Shown: piece by piece, positions 46,502 to 56,952 of the stretch
Layout: each line of letters opens with the position of its first letter
How positions within the stretch are numbered: the stretch's first letter is position 1
The notes under the pieces: generated by a model
The model's input: the letters and a program-made list of their open reading frames with translations, nothing else
Databases searched by the model: none
Told to the model about the DNA's origin: nothing
Translations under genes and position numbers: made by a program
Assembly: GCA_900543805.1 (NCBI GenBank)
Contig: UQTE01000011.1
Span: 1 to 64,000, forward strand
Source: an uncultured Sutterella sp.
GTDB taxonomy: Bacteria > Pseudomonadota > Gammaproteobacteria > Burkholderiales > Burkholderiaceae_F
Reading direction: 5' to 3'
Length of the DNA: 64,000 nt

Positions 46502-47857
46502 TTAACCGATGATGATTTGTTTGAGGACGTGGAGCTCGTGGTTGAGGTCGGCGTCCGTTTTGCGTTCCTGAGCGATCTTGCGCACGGCGTGCATGACGGT
46601 CGTGTGGTCGCGCCCGCCGAAGTTCGCGCCGATTTCCGGAAGGCTGTGCTGCGTCAATTCCTTGGCGAGGTACATGGCGATCTGACGGGGCAAAGCGATG
46701 TTCCTCGGACGACGCTTGGAAAACATATCGGCAACCTTGATCTTGTAGTAATCGGCGACGGTCTTTTGAATGTTTTCGATCGTAACGGAATTATTGTTGA
46801 CGCTGAACTGATCGCGCAGCACGCGCTTGGCCACGTCGATCGTGATGACCTTGCCGAGCGAGGGCTGGAACTGTTGGAATGCGATGACCTGCTGCAGGGC
46901 GCCTTCGAGTTCACGAACGTTGGACTTCAGACGCTTTGCGATGAAGGTCGCCACCTCCTCGGGAAGATCGATGTTGAAGGCCTTGGCCTTGTTGAGGAGA
47001 ATGGCGATGCGCATCTCGAATTCCGGGGGTTCGATCGCCACCGTGAGCCCCTGCGTCAGACGGGAAATGAGTCGTGGCGCAATGTCCTTGAGCCCCTTCG
47101 TGTACGTATCCGACGTGAGGACGAGCTGCTTGCTGTGCGGCACGAGCGCTTCGAAGGTGCGGAAAAACTGCGCCTGCGAGCCCTTGGCGCCCGAGAAGGA
47201 CTGCACGTCGTCGATCAGGAGAAGGTCGAGCGTGCGGTAGCGTTCGTCGAACTGCTGCAGGGCCTTCTGACTGTTGGTCGCGCCCGACTCGCGCGTTGCG
47301 GCCGCGAATTCGTTGATGAAGTCCTGTGCGGAAACGCAGCGGACCTTGGCTTTGGGATGAAGGTCGAGATAGCGGTGCCCGATGGCCTGCATGAGGTGGG
47401 TCTTCCCCAGACCGACGCCCCCGTAAATGTAGAGGGGGTTGTATTGCCCGCCCGCGGAGGTGGCGACGTGTTCCGCCGCGGCGACGGCCAGCTGATTGGC
47501 GTTTCCGTGAACGTAGTTCTCAAAGGTGAGGCCGGGCAGAAGGCCGGTCTTCTCGAGGCGCTCTTCGTCCGACGAGCGCTTGTCGCTCGCCGCGGTCTCT
47601 GGTTCCGCCGCGGAGGCGCCGTTGGAGATGATCTCCACGGAGAAGGGTTTGATGCCGAGCTGTCCGCGCCCGAGCTGCTCGATGACGGTGCGGTAGGTTT
47701 GGCGAAGCGTGTTGACCTTGGCCGAAGGGGCGGCCAGGGTCAGTTCCCCCGTTTTTTCGTTCCACTGAACGGGCTTGATCGGCTGGAACCAAATCTCAAA
47801 GGCCTGCGGAAAGAGGGTGTTGAGTTCCTGAAGCAGCTTTTGCCAAAGTTCGAGCAT
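46502..47857 (-). CDS. dnaA: Chromosomal replication initiator DnaA
   Basis: 451-residue initiator. Domain I (about 1-80) begins LWQKLLQELNTLFPQAFEIWFQP; a short linker follows; the AAA+ domain has Walker A GGVGLGKTHL and Walker B LLLIDDVQ; domain IV binds DnaA boxes through GGRDHTTVMHAVRKI. A consensus DnaA box lies 121 bases upstream of the start, fitting autoregulation. Transcribed leftward, towards gyrB and the oriC candidate. Confidence 0.97.
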   Translation of the reverse strand: MLELWQKLLQELNTLFPQAFEIWFQPIKPVQWNEKTGELTLAAPSAKVNTLRQTYRTVIEQLGRGQLGIKPFSVEIISNGASAAEPETAASDKRSSDEERLEKTGLLPGLTFENYVHGNANQLAVAAAEHVATSAGGQYNPLYIYGGVGLGKTHLMQAIGHRYLDLHPKAKVRCVSAQDFINEFAAATRESGATNSQKALQQFDERYRTLDLLLIDDVQSFSGAKGSQAQFFRTFEALVPHSKQLVLTSDTYTKGLKDIAPRLISRLTQGLTVAIEPPEFEMRIAILLNKAKAFNIDLPEEVATFIAKRLKSNVRELEGALQQVIAFQQFQPSLGKVITIDVAKRVLRDQFSVNNNSVTIENIQKTVADYYKIKVADMFSKRRPRNIALPRQIAMYLAKELTQHSLPEIGANFGGRDHTTVMHAVRKIAQERKTDADLNHELHVLKQIIIG

Positions 47858-47978
47858 GATAGAGGTGTTGAGGGTAAGGGGGCTTGAAAAGAGCTCTGGG
47901 AACCGATCCTCCGCGCCGTGCGGGGGAGGTTCCGATTAACGGAAAGAGAACTTCCTATTGTACATGAACTGCACAGAT

Positions 47979-47987
47979 TTATCCACA
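47979..47987 (+). promoter_or_regulatory. Consensus DnaA box upstream of dnaA
   Basis: A perfect TTATCCACA in the 539-base gap 47858-48396 between divergent dnaA and rpmH. It is the only good match seen there, with A+T-rich sequence beside it (AATTTTTAAAATAG near 48007-48020). One box suggests dnaA autoregulation; an origin role cannot be excluded. Confidence 0.6.
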
Positions 47988-48174
47988 AGTGCTGTCTAGC
48001 AACTTTAATTTTTAAAATAGGCGTTAAAAACGAAGTGATCGCTAACAAACTTTTTGTTATGCACAGTAAACCACAAAATCCTGATGAGCCAAAAACGGCA
48101 TTTACTATATCTAGTGTCGAGAGAGCGAAGTGAACGACATCCTGTATGTACGCAAAGAAAAATGTGGAAGGAGA

Positions 48175-48204
48175 TTGACAAATGCCTTGTTTTTAGGTTC
48201 TAAT
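48175..48204 (+). promoter_or_regulatory. Strong promoter of rpmH-rnpA
   Basis: TTGACA (48175-48180), an 18-base spacer and TCTAAT (48199-48204): a perfect -35 and five of six bases of the -10. It gives an mRNA leader of about 185 bases before rpmH. Confidence 0.7.
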
Positions 48205-48216
48205 AACAAGCTTTTC

Positions 48217-48396
48217 GCGGGATCTGCGTTGTCGACGCCAGATCCTCTTGACGAAACCGCACAAGAAATGTGATTTCGGGGAGCATTTCCCGGTGCGTCG
48301 AACGCACCAGAAGGAGACCCCGTCCATGAACAACGTCTCTCTCGGATAACGCTGCCTCGGCAGGTTCTCCGAACTCTGCTAATTGAGGTTACTAGA
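48217..48396 (+). other. Structured leader of the rpmH mRNA with a possible 7-codon leader ORF
   Basis: Two stem-loops can be drawn: GGATCTG/CAGATCC (48220-48226 with 48239-48245) and GGTGCGT-CGA-ACGCACC (48292-48308). After AAGGAG (48311-48316) an ATG at 48326 opens a mini-frame, MNNVSLG and TAA at 48347-48349. The frame is too short for a protein; it may be a leader peptide or chance. rpmH itself uses GAGG before 48397. Confidence 0.35.
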
Positions 48397-48537
48397 ATGG
48401 CTACGAAACGTACTTACCAGCCCTCCAAGGTCAAGCGTGCCCGTACGCACGGCTTCCTTGTCCGCAGCCGCACGAAGGGCGGCCGCCGCGTCCTTGCCCG
48501 CCGTCGCGCCAAGGGCCGTCACACGCTCGCTCTCTGA
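48397..48537 (+). CDS. rpmH: Ribosomal protein L34
   Basis: 46-residue, very basic large-subunit protein. The reading is [18 protein letters not shown], then [17 protein letters not shown], the L34 signature. ATG at 48397 with GAGG eight bases upstream. First gene of rpmH-rnpA-yidD-yidC. Confidence 0.97.
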   Translation: MATKRTYQPSKVKRARTHGFLVRSRTKGGRRVLARRRAKGRHTLAL

Positions 48538-48589
48538 TTCTCGTCCGAGACGCCGTGCACGGCGTTGAACGGCCGTGTAGAGACGAACC

Positions 48590-49033
48590 GTGGCAACGTA
48601 TGGCTTTTCCCGAAACCTCCGTTTGATTCGAACGGAGGATTTTGGCGTTTTGCTGAAAACGAGAAACGAACGCACGTTTTTCGCGCGGAGCCGCTATTTT
48701 TCTCTCCAGGCTATGTGCACGGAGGTGCCCGAGCGCTTGCGTTTCGGCATCACCGTGGGCAAAAGGAACGCTCCCCGTTCCGTCGACCGTGCACTGATCA
48801 AGCGAATTTTGCGGGAAGCCGCAAGACACCAAGCTCCGAACCTGCTTCCGTTGTTGCGTGAAGCGGGGTCGGGGCTTGACGTATCTTTACGACTAAAGGA
48901 ACCGCTCCACCGAATCGCCGGCTTCGACGCGGGCGTGACGGCTCTGAAAAAGGCTCTCCACGAGGACGCGAACCTCCTGATGCAGGATTTGTCGCGTCGT
49001 TCGGCCGGAAAGCTGAGGAGCCTTCAGCCGTGA
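48590..49033 (+). CDS. rnpA: Ribonuclease P protein component
   Basis: 147-residue basic protein that binds the RNase P RNA for tRNA 5' processing. Start is probably the GTG at 48590. [14 protein letters not shown] fits the substrate-binding start; the RNR-type motif is [24 protein letters not shown] within residues about 56-79. Overlaps yidD by four bases (GTGA). Confidence 0.93.
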   Translation: MATYGFSRNLRLIRTEDFGVLLKTRNERTFFARSRYFSLQAMCTEVPERLRFGITVGKRNAPRSVDRALIKRILREAARHQAPNLLPLLREAGSGLDVSLRLKEPLHRIAGFDAGVTALKKALHEDANLLMQDLSRRSAGKLRSLQP

Positions 49034-49311
49034 CACGGGTGCTTCTGGCCTTGATCCGCCTCTATCAGCTGACGCTTTCTCCCTGGTTCGGGAGAAGCTG
49101 CCGTTTCGTGCCGACCTGTTCGGCCTACGGCATGGAGGCGATTGAGCGTCACGGCGCATTGCGCGGCGGATACATGACGTTCGTGCGCATTTGCCGATGC
49201 CACCCCTTCGGCGGGAGCGGATACGATCCGGTTCCGACTCGCTTTTCTTGGTGCTGCTGGCGTCATACGGACCAAGACGTCGGCACGAACGAATTCAACC
49301 ACAAAGCGTAA
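49030..49311 (+). CDS. yidD: Membrane protein insertion efficiency factor YidD
   Basis: 93-residue inner-face membrane protein with the family motif [23 protein letters not shown] and [13 protein letters not shown] start at 49030 inside the end of rnpA. Amphipathic N-terminus ([14 protein letters not shown]). Supports YidC, encoded nine bases downstream. Confidence 0.93.
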   Translation: MTRVLLALIRLYQLTLSPWFGRSCRFVPTCSAYGMEAIERHGALRGGYMTFVRICRCHPFGGSGYDPVPTRFSWCCWRHTDQDVGTNEFNHKA

Positions 49312-49319
49312 CGAGTTCT

Positions 49320-51008
49320 ATGGGAAAAGATCTGCAACGAGCCCTTCTGTGGGTCATTCTGTTTACCTCCTGCTTCCTCCTTTGGGACAACTATCAGGTT
49401 TACCAGGGCAAGCCTTCCTTCTTCCACACCGAAGAGGTGCATCAGGAAGCCGCCGCCGAGCAGGCCGTCCCCGCTGAGACCGCGCCCGCGGCCGAAGACG
49501 TGGCGGCGCCCGTTCCCGGCGTGAAGGATCCCGTCACGGTGACGACCGATCTGCAGAAGGTCACCTTCGACCGCGAGGGCGGCGTGATCGTCGGCACGGA
49601 ATTGATCCACGTGCCCAACCTGTCCGACTGGAAGGACATCGGCCTGGCCGGCTTGATTCTCGGCAACGAGGAAAAGTCAAAGGAAGAGCTGGGCAACGTG
49701 GTGCTGCTGCAGGCCGACGGCCGCCGCACCTACACCTCGCAGACGGGCCTGGCCGGTGGCGACTTCCCCAACCACAAGGACCGTTTTGAACTCGTCAGCC
49801 AGAAGCTTGACATGGGTTCGGACAACAACCTTGAGGTGGTCTTCCGCGCCGAAAAGAACGGTGTCGTCCTGACGCGCACCTACACGTTCACCCGCGGTGA
49901 ATACGCGGTGAAGGTCCGCACCGACGTGGAAAACACGACGGCCGCCGCGATCAAGCCCACGGTTTACTACCAGCTCACGCGTGACGCGAGCAAGCCCGAC
50001 GGTGAAAGCTCCGTGTACGCGACCTACACCGGCATGGCCTTCTACACGGACGAGGACAAGTTCCAGAAGGTTCCGTTCGAAGACATCGCCGATCAGAGCG
50101 CCTCGCTGGAACACAAGACCGACAACGGTTGGTTCGCCGTCGTGCAGCACCACTTCGTGAGCGCCTGGCTTCCGAAGGAAGGCGAAGCTCGCGACAACTA
50201 CGTTCGTCCTCTTGCGAACGGGCTCTATGCCGCCGGCACCCTGATTGCGTTGCCTGAAGTCGCCCCCGGCGCCAAGGTGAGCGACGAAGCCCGCTTCTAT
50301 TCGGGTCCGCAGACGCAGACGCGTCTTGAAGCGCTCGCCCCCGGTCTCGAACTCGTGGTGGACTACGGCTGGCTCACTTTCCTCGCCAAGCCCATTTACT
50401 GGCTGCTTTCGTTCCTGCACGGCATCGTTGGCAACTGGGGTTGGGCGATCGTGCTCCTCACCTGCATCGTGAAGGCGATTCTCTATCCGATCTCCGCGGC
50501 CGGCTATCGCTCCATGGCCCGCATGAAGGAAGTGACGCCCCGCATGAAGGCGATTCAGGAAAAGTACAAGGACGACAAGCAGCGTCTGAATCAGGCGATG
50601 ATGGAACTCTACCGCTCCGAAAAGATCAATCCGGTCGGCGGTTGCCTCCCGATCATGCTGCAGATTCCGGTCTTCCTTGCCCTCTACTGGGTGCTTCAGG
50701 GTAGCGTGGAACTCCGCGGTTCCTCGTGGATCTTCTGGGTGCAGGACCTTGCCCTGCCCGATCCCTGGTTCGTGCTGCCGGCTCTGATGGCCGCCACCAT
50801 GTTCCTGCAGATCCTCCTGAATCCGAAGCCCACGGATCCGGTTCAGGCGAAGGTCATGTACATCATGCCGCTCGTCTTCTCGGTGATGTTCTTCATCTTC
50901 GCTTCGGGTCTGGTGCTCTACTGGTTGACGAACAACGTTCTGTCGATCATCCAGCAGTGGTGGATCAACAAGACGATCGCGGCCGAGCGTCAGAAACGGA
51001 TGAAGTAA
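49320..51008 (+). CDS. yidC: Membrane protein insertase YidC
   Basis: 562-residue insertase. N-terminal membrane helix (about 8-24; ALLWVILFTSCFLLWDNY), an Ala/Glu/Pro-rich linker, the large periplasmic beta-sandwich domain (about 60-350), and five C-terminal helices with KEVTPRMKAIQEKYKDDKQRLNQ (cytoplasmic hairpin), NPVGGCLPIMLQIPVFLALY and LYWLTNNVLSIIQQW. Start at 49320 gives MGKDLQRALLW; a longer frame from 49191 would run inside yidD. Confidence 0.96.
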   Translation: MGKDLQRALLWVILFTSCFLLWDNYQVYQGKPSFFHTEEVHQEAAAEQAVPAETAPAAEDVAAPVPGVKDPVTVTTDLQKVTFDREGGVIVGTELIHVPNLSDWKDIGLAGLILGNEEKSKEELGNVVLLQADGRRTYTSQTGLAGGDFPNHKDRFELVSQKLDMGSDNNLEVVFRAEKNGVVLTRTYTFTRGEYAVKVRTDVENTTAAAIKPTVYYQLTRDASKPDGESSVYATYTGMAFYTDEDKFQKVPFEDIADQSASLEHKTDNGWFAVVQHHFVSAWLPKEGEARDNYVRPLANGLYAAGTLIALPEVAPGAKVSDEARFYSGPQTQTRLEALAPGLELVVDYGWLTFLAKPIYWLLSFLHGIVGNWGWAIVLLTCIVKAILYPISAAGYRSMARMKEVTPRMKAIQEKYKDDKQRLNQAMMELYRSEKINPVGGCLPIMLQIPVFLALYWVLQGSVELRGSSWIFWVQDLALPDPWFVLPALMAATMFLQILLNPKPTDPVQAKVMYIMPLVFSVMFFIFASGLVLYWLTNNVLSIIQQWWINKTIAAERQKRMK

Positions 51009-51034
51009 CCTCCCGAACGGGAACGGTTCAGCGA

Positions 51035-51064
51035 AACGGGATGCTCCGAAAGGGGCGTCCCGTT
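51035..51064 (+). terminator. Terminator after yidC
   Basis: Thirteen-pair stem, with three G-T pairs, and a GAAA tetraloop (AACGGGATGCTCC/GGGGCGTCCCGTT), then CGTTTC. Ends the rpmH-yidC operon; the convergent small gene may also use it. Confidence 0.65.
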
Positions 51065-51085
51065 CGTTTCTGTGCCCCGTGAGAT

Positions 51086-51400
51086 TCACTCTTTTTCCGT
51101 TTTCCGGCGGACCGCAGCGGCCGCGGCCATCAACGGCCACAGCCAGCTTGAAACCGTCCAGAGAAGAATTCTCTTCAGGGTCGGACGGCTCGTCGAGCGG
51201 CGCGTGAGGTAAAGAAGCACGCCCGCGCCGACGACGCTCCAAAGAAGCAGCGACACGTAGACGAGCGCTCTTGTCTGATAGTCGTCTCCGACGCGCGAGC
51301 CGATCAAAGCCGCGACGATCAGGGAAAGCAAGACGCTCAGGACGGCGCTCAGGAGCGCGCCGAGACTCGGACCGGACGGATTGGGTCTTTGCAGGGACAT
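51086..51400 (-). CDS. Small predicted membrane protein
   Basis: 104 residues with two clear hydrophobic segments (about 14-35, ALLSAVLSVLLSLIVAALIG; about 46-65, LVYVSLLLWSVVGAGVLLYL) and a third weaker one near 78-96, with basic loops (RRSTSRPTLKR) and a charged end. ATG at 51400 without a strong binding site; a longer frame exists upstream but would cross the mnmE start. It lies between yidC and mnmE on the opposite strand. No family recognised; could be a minor conserved membrane protein. Confidence 0.5.
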   Translation of the reverse strand: MSLQRPNPSGPSLGALLSAVLSVLLSLIVAALIGSRVGDDYQTRALVYVSLLLWSVVGAGVLLYLTRRSTSRPTLKRILLWTVSSWLWPLMAAAAAVRRKTEKE

Positions 51401-51486
51401 GGAAAGAGACGGAAAAACAGGGGAAGACTTTCGATTCCGCATTAGAATGCACGCGAACCGAGACACTATCAACAGAGTACGCGAAC

Positions 51487-52857
51487 ATGCACAGCGATAA
51501 GGATCCGATTGTAGCCACTGCAACGGCCGCCGGTCGCGGAGCGATCGGCATCGTACGCCTTTCGTTTCCCGAGCGTTGGAACGAAGCCGTTTTGCACGCC
51601 CTTTTCGGCGACCGGGTCGTTCGGGCCCGCCATGCACATCTCTATCCCGTTCGGGATGAGAACGACCGCGTGCTTGATCATGCGATCGTTTTGTTCTTCC
51701 CCGCTCCCGCGAGCTACACGGGAGAGAGCGTGCTTGAACTGCAGGTTCACGGCGGACCGGTTCTTCTGCGCATGGTTCTGCGTTCGGTGCTGAAGAAATG
51801 CGCCTTCTGCGGCATGCGGCTCGCCCGTGCCGGCGAATTTACGGAGCGCGCCTTCCTAAACGGACGCATCGACCTTGCCCAGGCCGAAGCGGTGACGGAC
51901 CTGATCGACGCGGCAAGCGAAACCGCGGCCCAGGCCGCGCAGCGCTCGCTTTCCGGGGACTTTTCCCGGGCCGTCCGAGAGGTCGGAGGCGAGCTCGACG
52001 ACGTGCGCGCCTACATCGAGGCCATTCTGGACTTTCCCGAGGAGGAACTCGATCCCTCCTTCTTTGCGAATCTCGCCGAGAGACTCGAGGGAGTTCGGGA
52101 CGGCCTGTCGAATCTCCTGAAGAACGCCGGGCGCGGCAAGGTGCTGCGCGAAGGCATCACGGTGGCCCTCGTCGGAAGCCCCAACGTCGGGAAGTCGAGT
52201 CTTCTCAACGCGCTCGCTCAGGAAGACGTCGCCATCGTCACCGACATCGCCGGGACGACGCGCGACCGCGTGGAGCACTGGGTGAATCTCGGCGGCGTTC
52301 CCATCCGCATGGTGGACACGGCGGGTCTTCGCGAAACGGAGGACCTTGTCGAACAAAAGGGGATCGAGCGAACGCTCGACGCCATCGCCAAGGCCGAAAT
52401 CATTCTTCACCTCACCGACGCCTCGGGAAGCGTGGAAGATAACCGCGAGGTTCTCGAGCTCGTTCGCTCGCGAGCGCGACGCGACGCCGTGCTCGTGCAC
52501 GTCGCGAACAAGACCGATCTCTTGCCCGAGGGCGCGTCCCTGCCGGTCGACGGCATCGCTCTCTCCGTCAAGACCGGAAAGGGACTCGAGGAACTTCGGG
52601 AAACCCTGCTGCGGCACGCCGGAATGAACGCCAACACGGAAGGTCTCTTTATCGCCAGAGAACGTCATTTGGCCGCGCTCACCCGAGCCCGGGAACATGC
52701 GGATTGGGCGCTGGAACGCCTGCACCACAACGAGGGTTGGGAGCTTGTGGCCGAAGAACTGCGTCTCGCGGGCGAAGCGCTCGGCGAAGTACTCGGGCGC
52801 ACGTTGCCGGACGATCTCTTGGGCAAAATTTTCAGTCAATTCTGCATCGGCAAGTGA
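51487..52857 (+). CDS. mnmE: tRNA uridine-5-carboxymethylaminomethyl modification GTPase MnmE
   Basis: 456-residue GTPase that, with MnmG, modifies wobble uridine 34 of several tRNAs. Start at 51487 gives HSDKDPIVATATAAGRGAIGIVRLS. The folate-binding N-terminal domain contains YTGESVLELQVHGGP; the G domain has GSPNVGKSSLLN, DIAGTTRDR, DTAGLRET and NKTD; the C-terminus is CIGK with the catalytic cysteine. Partner mnmG follows 36 bases later. Confidence 0.96.
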   Translation: MHSDKDPIVATATAAGRGAIGIVRLSFPERWNEAVLHALFGDRVVRARHAHLYPVRDENDRVLDHAIVLFFPAPASYTGESVLELQVHGGPVLLRMVLRSVLKKCAFCGMRLARAGEFTERAFLNGRIDLAQAEAVTDLIDAASETAAQAAQRSLSGDFSRAVREVGGELDDVRAYIEAILDFPEEELDPSFFANLAERLEGVRDGLSNLLKNAGRGKVLREGITVALVGSPNVGKSSLLNALAQEDVAIVTDIAGTTRDRVEHWVNLGGVPIRMVDTAGLRETEDLVEQKGIERTLDAIAKAEIILHLTDASGSVEDNREVLELVRSRARRDAVLVHVANKTDLLPEGASLPVDGIALSVKTGKGLEELRETLLRHAGMNANTEGLFIARERHLAALTRAREHADWALERLHHNEGWELVAEELRLAGEALGEVLGRTLPDDLLGKIFSQFCIGK

Positions 52858-52893
52858 TGCAAACGAAGTCTCTCGGACGGAGTCGATTTTTTT

Positions 52894-54837
52894 ATGCTTT
52901 TCCCCGAATCCTTTGAAGTCATCGTGGTCGGTTGCGGTCACGCCGGCGCGGAAGCCGCGCTCGCGAGCGCCCGCATGGGGAGAAAAACCCTTCTCATCAC
53001 GCACAATCTCGATACGATCGGGCAGCTCTCCTGCAATCCTTCTATCGGCGGCATTGGCAAGGGACATCTCGTCAAGGAACTCGACGCCATGGGCGGCGCG
53101 ATGGGCGTCGTTACGGACGAAGCGGGCATTCAGTTCCGTATTCTGAACCGCTCCAAGGGCCCGGCCGTGCGCGCGACGCGCGCTCAGATCGATCGTCAGC
53201 TCTACCGAACCGCCATGCGGCGTCTGGTGGAGTCGCAGCCGAACCTTTGGCTCTTCCAACAGGCGGTAGACGATCTCGTCGTCGAAAACGGACGCGCCGC
53301 GGGCGTCGTGACGCAGACGGGCATCCGCTTTGACGCGCGGGCCGTGGTGCTTTGCGCCGGCACTTTCCTGAACGGTTTGGTGCACATCGGCTTGGAACAC
53401 TACTCGGCCGGCCGCGTGGGCGATCCCGCGAGCATTCGTCTTGCCGAACGCCTCAAGGACCTCGGCATGCCGCAGGGTCGCCTGAAGACGGGGACCCCGC
53501 CTCGCATCGACGGGCGCTCCATCGACTACAGCCGTTGCGAAGTGCAGTGGGGTGAGCTCGATCCCGTACCCGGATTTTCGCTCTTTTTGCCGCAGCGTCC
53601 CCACCCCGAACAAGTGCCCTGCTGGATTACGCGCACCAACCGCGAAATGCACGACCTGATCCTCGCCAATCTGGATCGCTCCCCCATGTACACGGGCGTG
53701 ATTCAGGGGATCGGGCCCCGGTACTGCCCTTCTATCGAAGACAAGGTCAAGCGCTTCGCCGACAAGGACAGCCATCAGGTGTTCCTGGAACCCGAAGGGC
53801 TTGCCGTAAACGAGATTTATCCCAACGGCGTGTCGACAAGCCTGCCCTTTGACGTGCAGATCAAGATGGTTCGGATGATGCCGGGTCTCGAACACGCGCA
53901 TCTCCTGCGCCCGGGGTATGCGATCGAATACGACTATTACGATCCGCGCGGCCTCAAGAAGAGTCTCGAAACGAAGGCCATGCCCGGTCTTTTCTTTGCC
54001 GGGCAGATCAACGGTACGACGGGATACGAAGAGGCGGCCGCCCAAGGGCTGTTGGCCGGCCTCAACGCCGCCCGTTTCGTGCGTGACGAGGAACCCTGGG
54101 TGCCCCGCCGCGACGAAGCCTACCTCGGCGTGATGGTCGACGACCTCACGACGCGGGGCGTGACGGAACCCTACCGCATGTTCACGAGCCGTGCCGAATA
54201 TCGCCTGAGCCTGCGCGAAGACAACGCCGACGAGCGTCTCACCGAAATCGGGCGCTCGCTCGGTCTCGTGAGCGACGAGCGCTACGCCTACTTCGAAGCC
54301 AAAAAGAAGGCGGTGGAGTCGACGCTCGAGCGCCTGGGGTCCGTGTGGGTTCATCCCAAGAAACTGCAGGACGGCGAGGACGAGCGCGTCCTTTCCGTGA
54401 AGCTCGATCACGAATACAACCTCCGCACGCTCCTTTCCCGTCCGGGCATGGATCTTCGGACGCTCGCCTCGATGAAGCTCGAAGAAGGGGGCGATGTGCT
54501 CGACGTCTCCGAGCTCGCCGACGACGTGGTGGAGCAGATCGAAATCGCCGTGAAGTATTCGGGCTACATCGACCGTCAGCGCGCCGAAATCGCCAAGACC
54601 CTCGCCAACGAAACCCTTCGCATTCCCGCGGAACTGAATTTCGACGACGTTCCGGGGCTCTCCTTTGAGGTTCGGCAGAAGCTTCGCGCAGTGCAGCCGG
54701 AAACGATCGGTCAGGCCTCCCGAATTTCGGGCGTGACGCCCGCCGCCGTGTCGCTTCTCCTCGTGTACCTGAAGCGCAAGTACTACTACAACCGCCAGAA
54801 GGGAACCAAGGATCCCTTCAAGGAGACTAAGGAATGA
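52894..54837 (+). CDS. mnmG: tRNA uridine-5-carboxymethylaminomethyl modification enzyme MnmG
   Basis: 647-residue FAD enzyme, partner of MnmE. FAD-binding [57 protein letters not shown] and [10 protein letters not shown] are the family motifs; the C-terminal helical tRNA-binding domain ends near [14 protein letters not shown]. Overlaps rsmG by four bases. Confidence 0.97.
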   Translation: MLFPESFEVIVVGCGHAGAEAALASARMGRKTLLITHNLDTIGQLSCNPSIGGIGKGHLVKELDAMGGAMGVVTDEAGIQFRILNRSKGPAVRATRAQIDRQLYRTAMRRLVESQPNLWLFQQAVDDLVVENGRAAGVVTQTGIRFDARAVVLCAGTFLNGLVHIGLEHYSAGRVGDPASIRLAERLKDLGMPQGRLKTGTPPRIDGRSIDYSRCEVQWGELDPVPGFSLFLPQRPHPEQVPCWITRTNREMHDLILANLDRSPMYTGVIQGIGPRYCPSIEDKVKRFADKDSHQVFLEPEGLAVNEIYPNGVSTSLPFDVQIKMVRMMPGLEHAHLLRPGYAIEYDYYDPRGLKKSLETKAMPGLFFAGQINGTTGYEEAAAQGLLAGLNAARFVRDEEPWVPRRDEAYLGVMVDDLTTRGVTEPYRMFTSRAEYRLSLREDNADERLTEIGRSLGLVSDERYAYFEAKKKAVESTLERLGSVWVHPKKLQDGEDERVLSVKLDHEYNLRTLLSRPGMDLRTLASMKLEEGGDVLDVSELADDVVEQIEIAVKYSGYIDRQRAEIAKTLANETLRIPAELNFDDVPGLSFEVRQKLRAVQPETIGQASRISGVTPAAVSLLLVYLKRKYYYNRQKGTKDPFKETKE

Positions 54838-55490
54838 CCGCTCGGGAAGAAATGCTCGCCCGCGGGCTCGAAGGACTGGGACTGCCTTCGGACGAACGGA
54901 CGGTGACGCTCCTCGGACGCTTCGCGGACCTTCTTTTGCGTTGGAACCGCACCTACAATCTGACGGCCATTCGGGAAGAGTCCGAGGTGGTGACGCACCA
55001 TCTTCTCGATTCGGCCGCTCTCGTGCCGATGATCGCGAAGATTGCGCCCGAAGCGAAGACGCTTCTCGACGTGGGAAGCGGCGGGGGACTGCCCGCCGTT
55101 CCGACGGCGCTTCTGCGCCCGGACCTTTCCGTTCATGCGGTCGACACGGTGAAGAAAAAGGTCACCTTTTTGCAGCAGGCTCAGATTGAGCTGGGCCTGA
55201 AAAATTTTCGCGCGCATCACGCGCGGGTGGAGAATCTGCGTCTTTCCCCGTTTGACGTGATCACTTCGCGCGCCTTCGCCTCTTTGGCGGACTTCACGAG
55301 TCTTACGGAGCACCTTCTGAAGCCTTCCGGCGTTTGGCTCGCCATGAAGGGCGGCGTTCCCGAAGAGGAAATGGCCGCTCTTCCCGATTTCGTAAGGGTT
55401 CGGGAAATTCTTCCGATGACGGTGCCCGGACTGCATGAATCCAGACATTTGATCGTTATGGGGCGCAACGAGCGTTGCGGACTGTCATGA
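54834..55490 (+). CDS. rsmG: 16S rRNA (guanine-527-N7)-methyltransferase
   Basis: 218-residue methyltransferase. [40 protein letters not shown] (SAM site), [11 protein letters not shown] and [10 protein letters not shown] are RsmG signatures. Coupled to mnmG upstream and to the marC-like gene downstream by ATGA overlaps. Confidence 0.95.
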   Translation: MTAREEMLARGLEGLGLPSDERTVTLLGRFADLLLRWNRTYNLTAIREESEVVTHHLLDSAALVPMIAKIAPEAKTLLDVGSGGGLPAVPTALLRPDLSVHAVDTVKKKVTFLQQAQIELGLKNFRAHHARVENLRLSPFDVITSRAFASLADFTSLTEHLLKPSGVWLAMKGGVPEEEMAALPDFVRVREILPMTVPGLHESRHLIVMGRNERCGLS

Positions 55491-56134
55491 TTTCAGCCTT
55501 TCTCAGTGCCTTCGTTTTCGCGTATTCGACGCTGGTGCCGGTGATCAATCCCTTCAGCGGAGCGATGCTCTTCACCACGATGACGCCTGACGTTCCGGAT
55601 CGGGACAAAGCGTATGTGGTCAGGCAGATTGCGATTTTCTGTCTGATCATCATGCTCGTGTGTCTCTTTGCCGGGCACTTTATTTTGAGTTTCTTCGGCA
55701 TTTCCGTAGGCGCTCTGCGCGTTGCAGGCGGCTGCGTGCTCTTTGCCGCAGGGTGGAATGCCATGAACGCTCCCGCCCACGACGGAACCGAGGACAATGG
55801 TCGGCCGCAACGAATTTATTCGCGCACGCAACTCAAGTCGATGGCCTTTTATCCCTTTACGTTGCCGCTTACCACGGGGCCTGGATGCATTGCCGTGACG
55901 GTAGCGATTGGCACGAGTCTCCCGTACGACATTCCGAACATCGCCGGAACCGTCGCCGCAATCATCGCGACGATGGCCACGATTTGGGTTTGCTATCGTT
56001 ATAGCGACCGCATCAGCAAAGCGGTGGGCACGGCGGGTGCCGACGCGTTGGCTAGAATCATGGCCTTCATCCTGATCTGCTTGGGCGTGTCCGTTTTCTG
56101 GCAGGGTTTCTCGGAACTGTGGAAGACCCTGTAA
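55487..56134 (+). CDS. MarC family integral membrane protein
   Basis: 215 residues with six hydrophobic segments and the MarC/YhgN signatures [17 protein letters not shown] near the start, [22 protein letters not shown], and [21 protein letters not shown]. Start at 55487 overlaps the rsmG stop. The family has no proven transport role. Sits between rsmG and parA, a slot that varies in related bacteria. Confidence 0.88.
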   Translation: MISAFLSAFVFAYSTLVPVINPFSGAMLFTTMTPDVPDRDKAYVVRQIAIFCLIIMLVCLFAGHFILSFFGISVGALRVAGGCVLFAAGWNAMNAPAHDGTEDNGRPQRIYSRTQLKSMAFYPFTLPLTTGPGCIAVTVAIGTSLPYDIPNIAGTVAAIIATMATIWVCYRYSDRISKAVGTAGADALARIMAFILICLGVSVFWQGFSELWKTL

Positions 56135-56168
56135 AACCGCGGGAATTGAATCAATTTCGGATGTTCTG

Positions 56169-56942
56169 ATGGCGAAGATTTTTTGCATTGCGAATCAAAA
56201 AGGAGGCGTGGGGAAGACCACCACGGCGCTGAATCTTGCTGCTGCATTAGCGCAGAAGAAGCGCCGTGTGTTGTTTGTTGACCTCGATCCGCAGGGAAAC
56301 GGCACGACGGGCGCGGGATTTGAGAAAGGGGATCTCTCGGCTTCGGTCTATGAACTCCTCATCGGCGCGAAGTTTTTCGACGAGGTCGTTCTGCACGCCG
56401 AGTCCGGTTTCGACGTTCTTCCCTCCAATCGGGAACTTGCGGGAGCGGAGGTTGAGCTTGTCGGCATGAAGGACCGCGACGCGCGTTTGCGCGTGGTGCT
56501 TGACGCGGTGCGCGACCGCTACGACTACGTGCTGATCGACTGCCCGCCGAGTCTTTCGATGATGACGATGAACGCCCTCTGCGCGGCCGACGGAGTCGTG
56601 ATTCCCATGCAGTGCGAATACTTTGCGCTTGAGGGACTCACCGATCTCGTGGGGAGCGTGCGCCGCGTGCACGCGGAGAAGAACAAATCGCTTCGCATCA
56701 TCACGCTTTTGCGCGTAATGTTCGACCCGCGCATTACGTTGCAGCAGCAGGTGAGTGAACAACTCATCAAACATTTCGGCGACAAGGTCTTCGAAACCAT
56801 CATCCCCCGCAACGTACGCCTCGCCGAGGCGCCGAGCTACGGTAAGCCCGGCGTCGTCTACGACCGTTCAAGCAAGGGGGCGAAGGCCTACCTGGCCTGT
56901 GCGGACGAGTTGATTGCGCGGATGGAAGGCAAGCGCGCATGA
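56169..56942 (+). CDS. parA: Chromosome-partitioning ATPase ParA
   Basis: 257-residue Walker-type ATPase. Deviant Walker [17 protein letters not shown], Walker B/A' [11 protein letters not shown] and [18 protein letters not shown]. Forms nucleoid-bound dimers that move ParB-parS complexes. No classic parS site was recognised in this window. Followed by parB after ten bases. Confidence 0.96.
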   Translation: MAKIFCIANQKGGVGKTTTALNLAAALAQKKRRVLFVDLDPQGNGTTGAGFEKGDLSASVYELLIGAKFFDEVVLHAESGFDVLPSNRELAGAEVELVGMKDRDARLRVVLDAVRDRYDYVLIDCPPSLSMMTMNALCAADGVVIPMQCEYFALEGLTDLVGSVRRVHAEKNKSLRIITLLRVMFDPRITLQQQVSEQLIKHFGDKVFETIIPRNVRLAEAPSYGKPGVVYDRSSKGAKAYLACADELIARMEGKRA

Positions 56943-56952
56943 GGGATGAGCA

